The translations under genes and the position numbers were made by a program. Under the pieces are notes generated by a model. The model ran no database searches. It was not told where the DNA came from and worked only from the letters and a program-made list of their open reading frames with translations. Of a stretch of DNA of 64,000 bases, positions 1-11,219 are shown in pieces (the first letter of the stretch is position 1; each line of letters begins with the position of its first letter). This stretch comes from Gnetum montanum. Taxonomy: Eukaryota; Streptophyta; Gnetopsida; Gnetales; Gnetaceae. Where the stretch lies: NCBI GenBank assembly GCA_015680685.1, contig MNCI01022307.1, positions 1,045,511 through 1,109,510 of the forward strand, given 5' to 3'.

Positions 1-1054
1 GTGTTTATAATCATTATATATAATTATTTATGTTTATGATTATAAATATCTTATTATATATAACTAAGATTATAAATAACCAAGATAAATATATTCATTG
101 GCTCCCTTGCAGTGACTCTTTGGCTAGGGAGATCTATAAATAATTGGTTATTTATGATCATGGCAAGATATGTGCGTTGGTGTAGAGCTTGTTGTCGTTT
201 TCCTTAGCATTGGCTAGGATCATCACAGCATGATCTTGCTGAAGATCTTCCTAGGGTCTAGGCTGCCAGAGGTGCAGAAGTTTTCATTTTTAAAATTTAC
301 TAGGTTAAGAACCATATCATCCATTAGATTTCATCAATCAAAGAATATGTACATAAATAAAAGGCCTCACTACATGTGAGAAGTTAAGAAGAAATTATCA
401 AATTTGAACTCTTTAAGTCCTTCCAATAAATAGGAAAAATTGTTAAAATTATGACCAAAGTCGGGTCAACATCTCAAATTGGATAATAATTTTCATGTGT
501 TAGCAAAAATGCTAACACTTTTGCATTTTATTAAAATGCATATTGCAAATGAAAAAGCAGTTACAATCATAACAACTAAACGCATCTACTCCATGGTAAC
601 TATTGAATTTCAAATCATAGCCATAGAAATGATAAAACCTACACAAAATATACAAAGAGATAAAGAGAACATGAACTTACAAATCTTCCTTTACATTGAA
701 AAAGGGTGTAGCAAAAGAAAATTACTCAATATAGTAGCAGAAAATTACAATTTTAGAATTTCCTGCCACTCCAAAAAGCATTGAAAAAAGAACAAAACAA
801 AACTTTGGAATGTTTTTGCATTGGGAATGCAAATTTATAGGAAAGCATGCTAAGTATTGATGACAGAAGACCTCAGCTTGAAGTGAAACTATGAAAATTG
901 CACAAAATCATCAAAATGTAATGTTCAACACGTTACAATTCACTATAAAAAATTAACAAAAACACACATAAAAAGACTGGTAGAAAGTTTGTTTCTAGAA
1001 AGAGATTCCAATAACCAAAGGCTATTGTTGACACAGAAACTTTAGAAGACCCTT
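1..1054. other. AT-rich DNA without a recognised gene
   Basis: Stop-rich in all frames. The longest frame (about 100 codons near 479-784) resembles no family I know and has AT-rich composition like its surroundings. I see no repeat edges, RNA gene or promoter here. Confidence 0.6.
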
Positions 1055-1140
1055 CCCTTCAGGCTGCAGCTTCAACTGTAGCCATTACTGTCCTTCCTCA
1101 AATGTCTTTGGCTCTACCCCTCATCCTGCCCCTGCCTGCA
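1055..1140 (-). pseudogene. Possible further subtilase fragment
   Basis: About 145 bases beyond the subtilase remnant, the minus strand reads RMRGRAKDI then GRTVMATVEAA. This faintly resembles the conserved arginine-rich and glycine/alanine-rich block that follows the PA-insert start in subtilases. It has the right order and spacing, but the match is weak and has stops. It could also be unrelated GC-rich DNA. Confidence 0.3.
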
Positions 1141-1284
1141 AAATTTTATGCTTAAAACATACATTCAAACCAAGCTAATCAAGAAACATATTGGCCTAAT
1201 TTATATATAAATTATATCAAAAAAAGAAACCTAAATGAAGGGATCTTTTAGTTATTATAACAAAAATTGTATTATGATTCACAC

Positions 1285-2085
1285 CTCCTCTACCTCTGGG
1301 GTCCAACCTACCATAGGTGTAGAAGTTCGTGTTTCTGTCGCCATCGAGGCTGGTGTTTCTAGCATAGATGAATGTGAGATTTGGATCTTACAATAGTAGT
1401 TCCCCATAGTAGAGTGAGGTTCCAACATACTTGCTGCCATCGGCGAGCACCGTGATGGTCAGGAAGTCACGGTCAAGGGTGCTAGCAATGATGGTCATGA
1501 TCCAGGGCACGAGATTTGAGGTGATGTCAGCACTGTGTCTAGAGTTTCTGGTCAAGGAAGCAACAAAGACATGGCAGTGGACTATAGTGGTGAAGGCGCC
1601 AATGGTGATGCTGTTAGTGTAGTATTGCTACAAGTTGTCACCAAGCAAGAGCAAAAGCATGTCAATGCCATCGGACATAGTGGTATCCATGGTCGCAAGG
1701 ATGTTGGAGCTAAAGTAGCCACAATCCCACCAGACCTTGTACATGGCAATCTGTGCAAGCCAGGCCATGTCGCGGGTAGTGTCGTTGGCATTGTCGAGCA
1801 TGCTAACGTTGACCATGGCATTGCCAACGATTGTTGATGACGTGTGCATGTCGTGGCTCTCGGTGTTGAGTGAGGCTGCAACAAGGGCTAATTGTCCTAC
1901 TACCTTATTGCTACCTTGGTTGAAGAAGCACATGATGATGAGCTTTTTATTGCAGTTGAAGCATGGGCCACCATCATAGGTGCATTTCTAGCACTTCAGC
2001 AAAGCTCCAAAGCTGGCGTCATCGAAGCTGGTTTGGTTGGGCTAGGCGGCCTGCAACAGCAGTTGCAGACGGAGATAGAGATAGA
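1285..2085 (-). pseudogene. Subtilisin-like serine protease (S8 subtilase) pseudogene, central part
   Basis: Read on the minus strand from about 2085, the translation follows the catalytic domain of plant secreted subtilases in order. First comes an SFDDASFG block, then a cysteine-rich stretch ending FNCNKKLI, then a block around the active-site histidine, where the usual GHGTH reads SHDMH. After that come an AQIAMYKVWWD block, a SDGID block, and the PWIM...ASTLDRDF and KYVGTSLY blocks typical of the region before the PA insert. It continues as LTFIYARNTS and then fades. Stops lie near 1628-1632, 1390 and 2010-2050. The catalytic Asp region, the Asn and Ser regions and the signal peptide are absent. 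Functional relatives are about 750 residues; barely 250 remain. A possible next block lies at 1055-1140 (minus). The local base composition is less AT-rich than its surroundings, as expected for an old exon. Family call is firm; the specific subtilase is unknown. Confidence 0.8.
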
Positions 2086-2098
2086 ATGGAAATGGAAT

Positions 2099-2126
2099 TC
2101 TCATTCCCATTCCCATTCCCATTCTA
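2099..2126. repeat. (CCCATT)n short tandem repeat
   Basis: Four imperfect hexamer units of TTCCCA next to the upstream edge of the subtilase remnant. A simple microsatellite. Confidence 0.85.
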
Positions 2127-2518
2127 CATTTGGTTCTGTTTGGCCTTTTTATGTGTGTAGTGAGAATATGAAAATCTATGGCTCTTTGGTTCACATTCTG
2201 TGCAGTAGCAATACGAAAAGGTGTGGCATTTCGATTCATGTTTTTTCCCATTTCGTGGGATCTTACGTGGCTCATGATGTGGAGGGTGTTACTTGGAGGG
2301 AAACAAATCCACTCCCCCCTCCCCCTATCCTAAGAGACAAGTTGGCCTCTCAGTCAAAAAAACCTAGAAAAGCCTTTCATAAGCTCAACTTGAAGTTTCT
2401 ATGCTATTTCTATCTTTTTTCTCCTCTCGAATATTTCCCAACTTGGAACTATTAATTCCAGAAGTTTCCCAACTGTACAGGTCATCTTTAGCATTCTCAG
2501 ATCATTTCTTGCAAAATC

Positions 2519-2765
2519 CTAAAATTTGGAACAGACATCTACTATTTCTGGGAGATGTCTTCTCCATTGGTGAGACATCTTCTTTGTCATAAGATGTTTT
2601 CTCCATGACATCTTCTTTGTTGGTCAAATATCTTCCCTAAGATGTCTCCTCTCTAGGTAAGACATCTCCTCTGAGCCCAAGACATCTCATGTCCAGCTTA
2701 AGATGTCTTCTATGAAAACTCAGCTCCTATGCAAGACATCTTCTTATCCTCCAAGATGTCTCCAT
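2519..2765. repeat. Cluster of AGATGTCT / AGACATCT words
   Basis: About a dozen copies of an eight-base word and its reverse complement (often extended to AAGATGTCTC or AAGACATCTC) lie in about 250 bases, with spacing of roughly 12-30 bases and both orientations mixed. The intervening DNA is pyrimidine-rich. This is not a simple tandem array. No coding frame runs through it. Confidence 0.75.
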
Positions 2766-3440
2766 AGAGCCTAAAACCTACAAAACACACATGCAGGGGA
2801 AAACAAGAGGATTAGAAGAGGTGTCCGTACACCAATGATTGAAATTAACTCATGCATTCAAATTAAGCTTAAAAGACATAAGTAAAAGAGGATTTCAAGA
2901 AGATCCATGGAAATCCTTCAAAGCCCTTATAAAATTAGTTTGGATGGAGAGATTTGAATGTGAAATAAAATAGAAAATAGATCAAATCTTTTTCTTAAAG
3001 CATAATACATGAATCAAGCTTTTTATAGTTCATAGATATGATCAAATAAAAATCATTGATAGATTAAAGTTGTAAGATTAACATGAAACTATTGTGAAAC
3101 AACATATGAAATGTAAAATAGACTTTGAAGTTTAGAGATCAATATGAAATTAATTGTAAAATATTATGAAATGGAATGATAAATCTAAGCTAAAATATTA
3201 TATGAGATGTAAAATCATTTTAAAATTAGAAAAATCAAGAAACTAAGACTATCAAGAAAATTGATGCTCTTGTATGCATCCATGAAATCAAGTAGGCTCC
3301 TTGGGACATTGAAAATAAGAATTTGCATAAGCTCTTGGCTTGGATGCATTCCAAGGTGATGAATAAGAGGTAAGAAATGAAGTGAAATTTTGATATCCTT
3401 CATATGCAATTCCAAGAGTTGGCAGCTAGAAAGCTAACTT
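2766..3440. other. AT-rich DNA without a recognised gene
   Basis: Many stops in every frame. A 66-codon minus frame at 3215-3415 has no recognisable motif. I find no structural repeats. Confidence 0.5.
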
Positions 3441-3449
3441 TGTAACAAA

Positions 3450-3860
3450 AGATGAACCTCCTGGAGAATATAGGCATCGTTGTACAAGAGACAAAGGTAG
3501 TAGCCCTTAAGAAGAGACTTAAGGATATGAAAGAAGGTATTGAATTTGAATGAATAAGGTGCCTTCATGTTGTGACCACTTTTGCTGGAAGGCCACACAA
3601 TGACCTAAAAGAGGGATTGCGCAAGGCATTGGCTAATCTTGATATTACTAAGTGAGAATTCATATAAGCTAAGAGGTGTCATGACCAATTAGAGTAAGAA
3701 GCAAAGGATCAACATTGAGCATTGCTGCATGAAAAAGAACAACTTTTAAGAGCAAAATATACTTCTCTATGTGAGGGTGATGAGTTTGGAAGAGCAATTT
3801 CAAAGATTTCAATCATATGTCACTAACATTCTAGTGCATCCCCAACAAGTAATAGACAAG
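3450..3860 (+). pseudogene. Unassigned coding-like remnant, several stops
   Basis: The plus-strand translation shows protein-like runs: a lysine-rich block (VALKKRLKDMKEGIEFE), then TTFAGRPHNDLKEGLRKAL, then a charged helical block ending GDEFGRAISKI. In-frame stops separate them. The charged helical style would suit a coiled-coil or gag-like protein of a retroelement, but I recognise no family. It ends about 300 bases before the solo LTR at 4176. Confidence 0.3.
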
Positions 3861-5125
3861 CCATGAGGTTATCCACCATAGACACCACCTCTTGGTACTT
3901 TTCATTAAGTGGTATGTTTTGTAATGTTTCCTTGGGATAGTTTTTGTTAGTACCCCTTTGTATTGATCATGTGTTAGTTATGTCTTTATTTTTGTATCAT
4001 GTATGTTAAAACTAAGGAACTAGCTTTACTTAATCATAGATAAATGATAAGGTGTCAAATGACAATTTTGGATTCCTTTGTAACCCCTAGATGTGTGGAT
4101 GACAAGGGAACATAGTTTGTTTATAGTCTAGGTCTAGTTCAACAAGATGTGTTTATCTTTTTGGGCTCACATATGTGATGAGTGGCGAGGTACCCCTACA
4201 CTCAACCATACAAATACGAGCATGCACGCGCGATCCGGTCGAACTCCATAGACTAAATGCCTTAACGCCACAAGAAACACTTGGGGTTAATCGTTCGTTG
4301 TCTTCCCAGGCTTGCTTGTATGTGTCACGGTGTATGGTTAAGCATGTCTGCGGTATATGATTTTTTTGGTATTTTTCGGTTTATCTCCTAAGCTATGAGG
4401 GAAAGGGTTGAGAAACTAACTAACTCTAACTAATGTCCTAAGTCTAAATTAACTAGCGTCAGCATCCGTTCCCACTTACCGGACACACCCTAAACTATGC
4501 AACTGTGGCGACCAAACACTAATCGTTACTAGGATCACCACACGTAACGCAAGTGCTCGAAGTGGTCGTATTAAGGCACCTATTTAGCCTAAGTGTGATA
4601 AGCAGCCGATTCCTTGGCTAGCTGTACACACCCATGGATGCTCGTAGCCAAGTCGTACTTATCACACGTTCTAGCCTAGAGATGAGTAGCCGATTTCTTG
4701 ACCAACCGTACACATTGGACTACCACTGGGATTACCAAGCGCAGATCCTGGAATATGCTACTGGGTTACCAAGTAGTCGTAATGCTCGTAATCAAGTCGT
4801 ACTCACGCATTGCGATGAGCAGCCAATTCCTAGATTAGCCGTACACATCCGTAGATGCACGTAATCAAGTCGTACTCGTGCACACTAGGAAACCAATAAA
4901 TAACAACAAAATAAAACCATGTACTGCAAGGTTTATCCAATCAAGTTCGTCTTTATTACCGTACACAACTTGTGTTCAGGTTACAAAGTTGCTCGAATAA
5001 AGAGCCGTTCACTCTAGGACTCCTACTGCGGGCACATGGGAAATTAATCTAACTCTGGAGTGTTCAAACTGCCAGAGCTTCGCTACCTCTAGCCAAGATT
5101 GGAAAATGAAGGAAGTGCCACCTCT

Positions 5126-5133
5126 TATTTATA
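5126..5133 (-). promoter_or_regulatory. TATA box of solo LTR-A
   Basis: TATAAATA on the minus strand, immediately downstream of the GATATC-rich U3 block at 5149-5245. The same arrangement recurs at 17206, 41548 and 61531. Confidence 0.7.
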
Positions 5134-5148
5134 GATATGGCAACGGAC

Positions 5149-5245
5149 TGCGATATCACGTACGCGATATCGCAGGGGACGACGTGATATCGCGTACGCA
5201 ATATCGCGGGGGATGCGATATCGCGGCTCAGTGCATATCGCGCCT
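5149..5245. repeat. Palindromic GCGATATCGC array in LTR U3
   Basis: About six copies of GCGATATCGC or one- to two-base variants, spaced roughly 15-20 bases apart and separated by GTAC- or GGGG-containing linkers, just upstream of the TATA box. Each unit is its own reverse complement. Equivalent arrays, mostly CpG-decayed, occur in the other LTR-A copies. Confidence 0.85.
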
Positions 5246-5290
5246 CATCAATAAGTAATTCTCCTTTTTGCATTTTTCCTATTTGAAGTT

Positions 5291-7183
5291 TGTTGATGCC
5301 AACATTGCCCATGCTAGGCATGGGGCCATGATCAACAAGTCTAATCCCCTAGCATAAAGAAAGTTAATTTGTACAAGCACATTTTGGGGCCCAATTCATA
5401 ATGGTGAGCTTGTGACAATAGTTACATTGCCACATAATGATGGCATGGATGTAACAGCCTGGGTTATGTAACGGTCGCAGAGGTGGTGTAACCGACAATG
5501 ACGATGTTGAGAGTTACATGCGTTACAGGAGTTACGTTGGTGGTAACTAATGATGGTGAAGAACATGATGGGAATTATGTTTGGGTGGTGTCAAGAGTTA
5601 CATGCGGTGATGGCGTAACCAACAATGTGGCAGTCCCAGGCATTACGAAAGTTCTATAACGGCCTAGGTGGTGGATGTAACCAACACATGATGTAGGCAT
5701 GTAAACACCCAAACAAGCAGCTATAAAAGTGAAGGAGTGGACATTGTGAGGGCAAAAGGGACATGGCCTCCTTTCTCCCTGGTGTGGTGACATGGTGCCA
5801 GATGGTGGGCAGCACCTATAGCCTTCCCTCTCTCTTGCAGCAACAGTAGGGCACACTGCAAATGGTTGCAGGGGGAAGTAGGGCATTCTCATCACTAGTG
5901 GGGAGTTGAGCAATAAGTGATAGGAAAATCATCCATTGAGGACTTCCCTCTCCAAAGAAAACCAACAAACAATGGTTTCTCTTTCTTTAGCATATCATCA
6001 TCAGCCAACCTCTCCCCTCTCCAGTAGGATGTGTAACAGTGATGATCATAATAGCAATGGTGGTGATGTAATGGTAGATAGCAAGTAGTAGCTATAGCCT
6101 CTCCTCTCTCTCATTAGGGCCAACCACTCTCTCATTGGGGCTAGACTCTCTTCTCTTTGGCAGCACGAGTGGTAGACAGAATAGCATTCACACCAGTAAA
6201 TAGAGGCTACAAATAATTTGTATATAACACACAAAGCAAATAGCAATAGCATCTCTCTTTCTCTCCTTCCTTCCCCAGCAAACGATGGTGGATAGAACCA
6301 TGAACTACAACAATGGCAATGGCACATAATGATGGTAGATGACGCAGTAAATAGTGGAGTGGATCTCTCAACCTCCCCTCACTCATGCAAGCATGTTAGC
6401 AAACAATGCAAGTGCATGGCAATAGTCAACAACTGCAGCAGGGTTCTCTCATTCTTCTCACTTCAGTAATAGCGATGTGCACATCAGGCAATTGCATGGC
6501 ACACATCAGGAGCTTTTGATGGTAGCAACATTGCAGGCATCAAAAGTAGTGAGGCATGTGAGGTTCTATTTTTCCTTCCTTCTAATGACAGTCAACAAGT
6601 GCATGACTCACGATAGTCAGTAGGCAACACAGACAATGTGTGGTAAATGGTGATGCACACAGCAGGCTCTTGTGCAATTGACATCAATAACTATAGTAGG
6701 CAATCTCTCTTCCACTAGTAGAGGCCAAGGGCTGGTAGCATTCCTATAGCGGGAACAACCTCTCCCTCCCTCCCTATGGTAGTGGCATGCGCAAATGGTG
6801 GAAAAAAGCACAATAGTGGTAGACGCATCAACTATCTGGCTAGCAGCAGTGAAACAGACCTCTCTCTCTCTCCCTCTCTAGCAATACTCGAGGTCTTCCT
6901 ACCCAGTAATAGGCACCATTGGTAGCAGCAGCAAGGACTAGGGAAAAGTTTAAATTTTCTAGTTACCTATTGTATCTTCATGTAGTCTTGAAGTTCAAGA
7001 TAATTATCCAATTTAAATTCCCCTAATTTTTGTTTGTTTGCTTTACTTTTTGAATATCACATAGCCCTCTCCAACTGAGATTATTCCCAGGTTTCCGTAC
7101 CCATACGGGAGGCACCCTAGGTAATAGTCTCTTTAAACAAGTTTTTTTTTTGGTGTTGGTCTATTCAAATTTATACATCAACA
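5291..7183 (+). repeat. 5' LTR of family F element
   Basis: 1893 bases, TGTTGATG...CATCAACA. It has a TATA box at 5722-5728. The downstream region is rich in short CT-rich tracts. Six-frame reading gives only histidine/cysteine-rich shadow frames caused by these tracts. Confidence 0.85.
5722..5728 (+). promoter_or_regulatory. TATA box in F 5' LTR
   Basis: TATAAAA in the context GCAGCTATAAAAGTG. The 3' LTR carries the matching TATAAAA at 8036-8042. Confidence 0.65.
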
Positions 7184-7581
7184 CCTTTTTAGCACTAGAA
7201 GGAGGGCCATTTTTTTCCAAGCCTTTGTTTTTTCATTTTCTGAAATATCAATTTTTCTTATAGTTCTTCTTGTTCCTAATCATGTTTTGTTCCTATTTCA
7301 AAACTGTTGTTTCCTCTTAATTTTATTTTCATGTACTCCTTATTGAAAACCTCTATCTTCAAACCCTTTATTTTGTACCTTTTTTAAAAAAAGTGATGCT
7401 TCTTATTTTCTGAATATTATCATTGTCATTACTGAAATCCTAAATCTTCTTTTCCTGGTTCTGATTTTAGCAATCCTTACCTATGTCCTGACTTTGTCCT
7501 GTGTCTTTTGTGTCTCCTTTTAAGATATCTATGGTTATGTTATTCCTTGTAATTGCATGTAATTTCTAGTTTGGGGCTACG
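7184..7581 (+). other. Short non-coding internal region of F element
   Basis: T- and C-rich, with stops in all frames. It holds the PBS at the left and a purine run next to the right LTR. Nothing resembles gag or pol. Confidence 0.75.
7190..7206 (+). promoter_or_regulatory. Primer binding site, tRNA-Asn type (F element)
   Basis: TAGCACTAGAAGGAGGG starts six bases after the LTR end. It matches the complement of the plant tRNA-Asn 3' end (TGGCGCTAGAAGGAGGG) except for two G-to-A changes. Confidence 0.8.
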
Positions 7582-8412
7582 TGTTGATGCCAACATCGCC
7601 CATCCTAGGCATGGGGCCATGATCAACAAGTCTAATCCCCTGGCATTGAGCACAAAGAAAGTTAATTTATACAAGCACGTCTTAGGGCTTAATTCATAAT
7701 GGCAAGCTTGTGATGGCCGTTACATTGCCATGTCATGATGGCATGGATGTAATGATCAAGGTGGTGTAGAATGTGGGTTACGTAACGGTCACAAAGATGG
7801 TGTAACTGACAGTGATGGTGCCAAGAGTTACGTGCATTACAGGAGTTACGTTGGTGGTAACCAATGGTGGTGGAGAATGTCATGGGAGTTATGTTTGAGT
7901 GGTGTCGAGAATTATGTGTGGTGGTGGCATAACCAATGATGTGGTAGTCCCAGGCATTATGAAAGTTGTGTAATGGCTTGGGTGGTGGATGTAACCGACG
8001 TGGGATGTGAGCATTTAAACACTCAAAAGAGCAACTATAAAAGTGGAGGAGTGGATGTTGTGAGGGTAGAAGAGGCATGACCTCCTTTCTTCTTGGTGTG
8101 CTAACATGGTGCCAGATGGTGGGCAACACTTGCAGCCTTTCCTCTCTCTCTTGCAGTAGCAAGCTACACTGCAAACAATTGTAAGGGGAAGCAAGGGACT
8201 CTCAGCACCAGTGAGGGGTTAAGCAATAGGCGATAGGCAGATCATCCATTGAGGACTCCCCTCTCCAGAGGAAACTAGCAAAAGATGGTTTCTCTTTCTT
8301 TGGCGTATCATCATTGGCGAACCACTTTCCTCTCCGAAAAGGCACGTGACAATGACGATCATGACAACAACAATGGTGCCGTGGTAGCAAACAATAGGCA
8401 GCAGTTATAGCC

Positions 8413-8518
8413 TTCCCTCTCTCTCACTAGGACCAACTTCTCTCTCACATTGAAGGCTAGCCTCTCTCTCATTAAGGCCAACCTCTCTCTCATTGAGGCC
8501 AAACTCTCTTCTCTCCAG
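8413..8518 (+). repeat. CT-rich minisatellite in F LTR
   Basis: Four to five imperfect units of about 22-26 bases built around CTCTCTCATTGAGGCCAA. A shorter version is in the 5' LTR near 6101-6155. Confidence 0.75.
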
Positions 8519-9208
8519 TGACAGAATGACGTGGGCACTAGGAAACAAACGTTGTGAACAACATGTCTACAGCACACAGAGTAGATAGTAGTAGCATCTC
8601 TCTCTCTCTCTCCTTCCTTTTCTAGCAGACGACGGTGGATAGAACCATGAACTGCAATGGCGGCAGTGGTGCGTAACGATGGTAGACGATGCAGTCAACA
8701 ATGGAGTGGATCTCAGAACTTCCCCTCACTCTTGCAAGCACGTCATCAAACAGTGCAGGCGCACAATGGCAATCAACAACTACAGTAGGGTTCTCTCTTC
8801 TTTCTCTCTTCAGTAATAGCGATGTGCGTGTTAAGTGATTGCATGGCATGCGTCAAGAGCTTTTGATGGTAGCAACGTTGTAGGCATCAGAAGCAATGAG
8901 GCACGTGAGGTTCTTTTTTTCCTCCCTCCCAATGGTAGTCAATAGGTGCGTGACTCACAGCAATCAGTAGGCAACACAGACAACATGTGGCGAACTACGA
9001 CGTGTGTAGTAGGCTCTTATGCGATTGACATCAACAACTACAGCAGGCTGTCTCTCTCCCACCAATAGAGGCCAAGGGATGGTAGTGTTCCGGTAGCAGG
9101 AACGACCTCTCTCTCCCTCCTAGTGGCAACAACACATGTAGACAATGGCAAAAAGCATGGCAGCAGTAGACACGTCAACTATCTGGCTACCAACAATAGA
9201 ACATATCT

Positions 9209-9669
9209 CTCTCTCTCTTCCTCTCTGGTAATAGTCAAGGTATTCCTGACCAGCAGTAGGCACCACCACCATCACGACCAGGACCAGGGAAAAATTTAAA
9301 TTTTCTAGTTATCTATTGTATTTTCATGAAATCCTGAAATTCAAGACAATTATCCAATTTAAATTTCCCTAATTTTTGTTTGTTTGCTAAGACTATTCCC
9401 GAGTTTCCGTACCCATACAAAAGGAACCTTAGGCAGTACTCTCTCTCTTCCTCTCTGGTAATAGTCAAGGTATTCCTGACCAACAGTAGGCACCACCACC
9501 ACCACCAGCAGGGACCAGGGAAAAATTTAAATTTTCTAGTTATCTATTGTATTTTCATGAAATCCTAAAATTAAAGACAATTATCCAATTTAAATTTCCC
9601 TAATTTTTGTTTGTTTGCTGAGACTATTCCCGAGTTTCCGTACCCATACAAAAGAAACCTTAGGCAGTA
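9209..9669 (+). repeat. 230-base tandem duplication inside F 3' LTR
   Basis: The block starting CTCTCTTCCTCTCTGG and ending CTTAGGCAGTA is present twice, with few differences. The 5' LTR has it once, so the duplication arose after insertion or in the template copy. Confidence 0.85.
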
Positions 9670-10795
9670 GTCTCCTCAAACGAATTTTTTTCCCTTGTGT
9701 TGGTGTGTCCAAAATTTATGCATCAACAAGGTCGTGTCTCGATGTCTCTAAGGCTTTCACATCTCTTCTGGGCTTGAAGAGACTCATTAGAGCACGTGTC
9801 CTCAACCCCAAATTCATTTAGGATGTTAGCCCCTAAAATATATTAATAACAAATCAAAAAAATGCAATACATCACATGCTTAATCATTGAATAGAATGCA
9901 TCAAAGACAATATAAAAAAGAAAACTTTCTAATTTTAGAGATATCTACTTAGGTGTACATCTTTACCATAGATGTTTTGAAAGAAAATTTAATTATTAGG
10001 AGAGAGGATGGTCCTAGTCATAATATCTTTTTCCATGTACATGCTTGAACTTAAAATAGCACAAGGATTTGATGTGGAAGAAAGCTTTGGTAAAATATCA
10101 ACTTTTATAAAAAATGAAAGTACAAAAGTGTATAATGAGACATATTGTCATCATGATTGACGTTAGATCAAAACCTTCTAGAATTGACTGCAACCCTCTC
10201 ATCAACATAAAAATTAACCACAAGGGAGAAAGTTATGTTTTGATATAATTCTGAATGATATAATCCAAATTGTGATTTAGATTTTTATTTGCGAAAACAA
10301 CACATTCAAGGGATTAAAAAAGACCAACCCGCACCATCATTCCATGTGATTTGGTATCCACTAGTGCAATAAAACAAATTTCCCAATCACCGGTCGCAGT
10401 ATCGCAGTCTTCCTTTATCCCTGTCACCGTTCATAGGATCGCAGTCTTCCTTCCCTTTCCCAACTGTATCCCATGAACATGGGCTCCGTTGATTAGTCTA
10501 ATTTTAGAATTTCATTGCTTCCATAGAATTTTCCAATTCTTCTTTCATTGCTTAATATTTTGTTTTTACTTTCGTTAATGTTGATTTCTTGGGGAAGAAT
10601 GACCATTTCTTAGGGTGTGTTATTTTCCTGCTTCGGAAACCATAATTCCAGTCTTCCCTGGTCATTCTTGGAATCTTGTCATGCATGTCCTTGTCATCTA
10701 GAAAAAATATATGAATGAAAAGTTGAAAAGTACATTTACATGCCGATTCATCCAGGTGGAAAAGAACTTGACGTCCCTCTCCCACATGAGAGGTG

Positions 10796-10867
10796 AGAGA
10801 AATTTTCATACATAGACCATTCAAAGATTGAGAGAAATTTTCATACATAGACCATTCAAAGATTGAG
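10796..10867 (+). repeat. 37-base tandem duplication within R copy 1
   Basis: Two almost perfect head-to-tail copies of a unit beginning GAGAGAAATTTTCATACATA. R copy 2 lacks it. Confidence 0.9.
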
Positions 10868-11147
10868 ACCCTTGTTAAGAAACTCATCCAGTTTCTGCCA
10901 GTATTCACAGAGTCTCATCAAAGGGGTAAAAATTCAAATTTTTATTCTTTTTATTGTTCCATGAGTTTGCCAAGTCTTGTAACGCTGATTGAGACAACTG
11001 TTTAAAGTCGGGCAGGGATAAAAAAGCGTCCATGGGTGGATTGAGAAGTCCACTTTATTAATTTTTTATAATGCTCCTCCGTCTTAGTGCACTAGACTGC
11101 TGTTATAAATTCAGAAATGGATTTAATGCATAACCATAATGAAATAC

Positions 11148-11219
11148 TGTAGTGGGCTGGCTGGTTTTCTGCGCAGAGAGATGGTACCAGCCATAACCCA
11201 CAACTTTCATGCCAAATTA
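11148..11219. other. Conserved hairpin block in R copy 1
   Basis: Seventy-two bases are identical to 14467-14538. GTGGGCTGGCTGG pairs with CCAGCCATAACCCAC with a small bulge. The loop contains the perfect ten-base palindrome TCTGCGCAGA. Confidence 0.6.

Larger units (their letters stand above)
4176..5250 (-). mobile_element. Solo LTR, family A (Athila-type)
   Basis: Bounded by TGATGA at the left and TCATCA at the right. It is flanked by a near-identical five-base target duplication (ATATG at 4171-4175, ATAAG at 5251-5255). Orientation is set by a TATA box on the minus strand and by comparison with LTR copies that carry a PBS. At 1075 bases it is about 180 longer than sibling copies because part of the R/U5 region is duplicated around 4590-4890 (repeated GTAATCAAGTCGTACTC-like units). 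No internal retroelement sequence adjoins it, so it is a product of LTR-LTR recombination. Confidence 0.9.
5291..9728 (+). mobile_element. Two-LTR non-autonomous element, family F
   Basis: Long terminal repeats (5291-7183 and 7582-9728) begin TGTTGATG and end CATCAACA. The flanks AAGTT (5286-5290) and AGGTC (9729-9733) differ by two transitions, consistent with a decayed five-base target duplication. The LTRs look roughly 85% identical by eye, so the insertion is old. The internal region is only about 400 bases and has no coding potential, yet it keeps a PBS at its start and a short purine run (TTTGGGG) before the second LTR. The element therefore has cis signals but no proteins, and would depend on proteins from another element. 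Confidence 0.85.
7582..9728 (+). repeat. 3' LTR of family F element
   Basis: 2147 bases, longer than the 5' LTR mainly because of a roughly 230-base tandem duplication near its end (9209-9438 and 9439-9669). It contains a TATA box at 8036-8042 and a CT-rich minisatellite at 8413-8518. Confidence 0.85.

Noticed and set aside
1535-1837. Plus-strand 100-codon frame at the subtilase locus
   Set aside because: It is the antisense shadow of the subtilase remnant.
2519-2765. CRISPR-like array (repeated words with spacers)
   Set aside because: Words are eight bases, occur in both orientations and vary; the genome is eukaryotic.
4176-5250. Plus orientation for this LTR, because it begins with a clean TGATGAG
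   Set aside because: Copies with a PBS and gag (D, E) show that the sense strand ends, not begins, with the GGGGTACCTC-type sequence, and the TATA box is on the minus strand.
7689-8174. 161-codon minus-strand open frame rich in His and Cys
   Set aside because: It lies wholly in an F LTR with CT-rich repeats; composition produces His/Pro/Cys codons and the other LTR has no matching frame.
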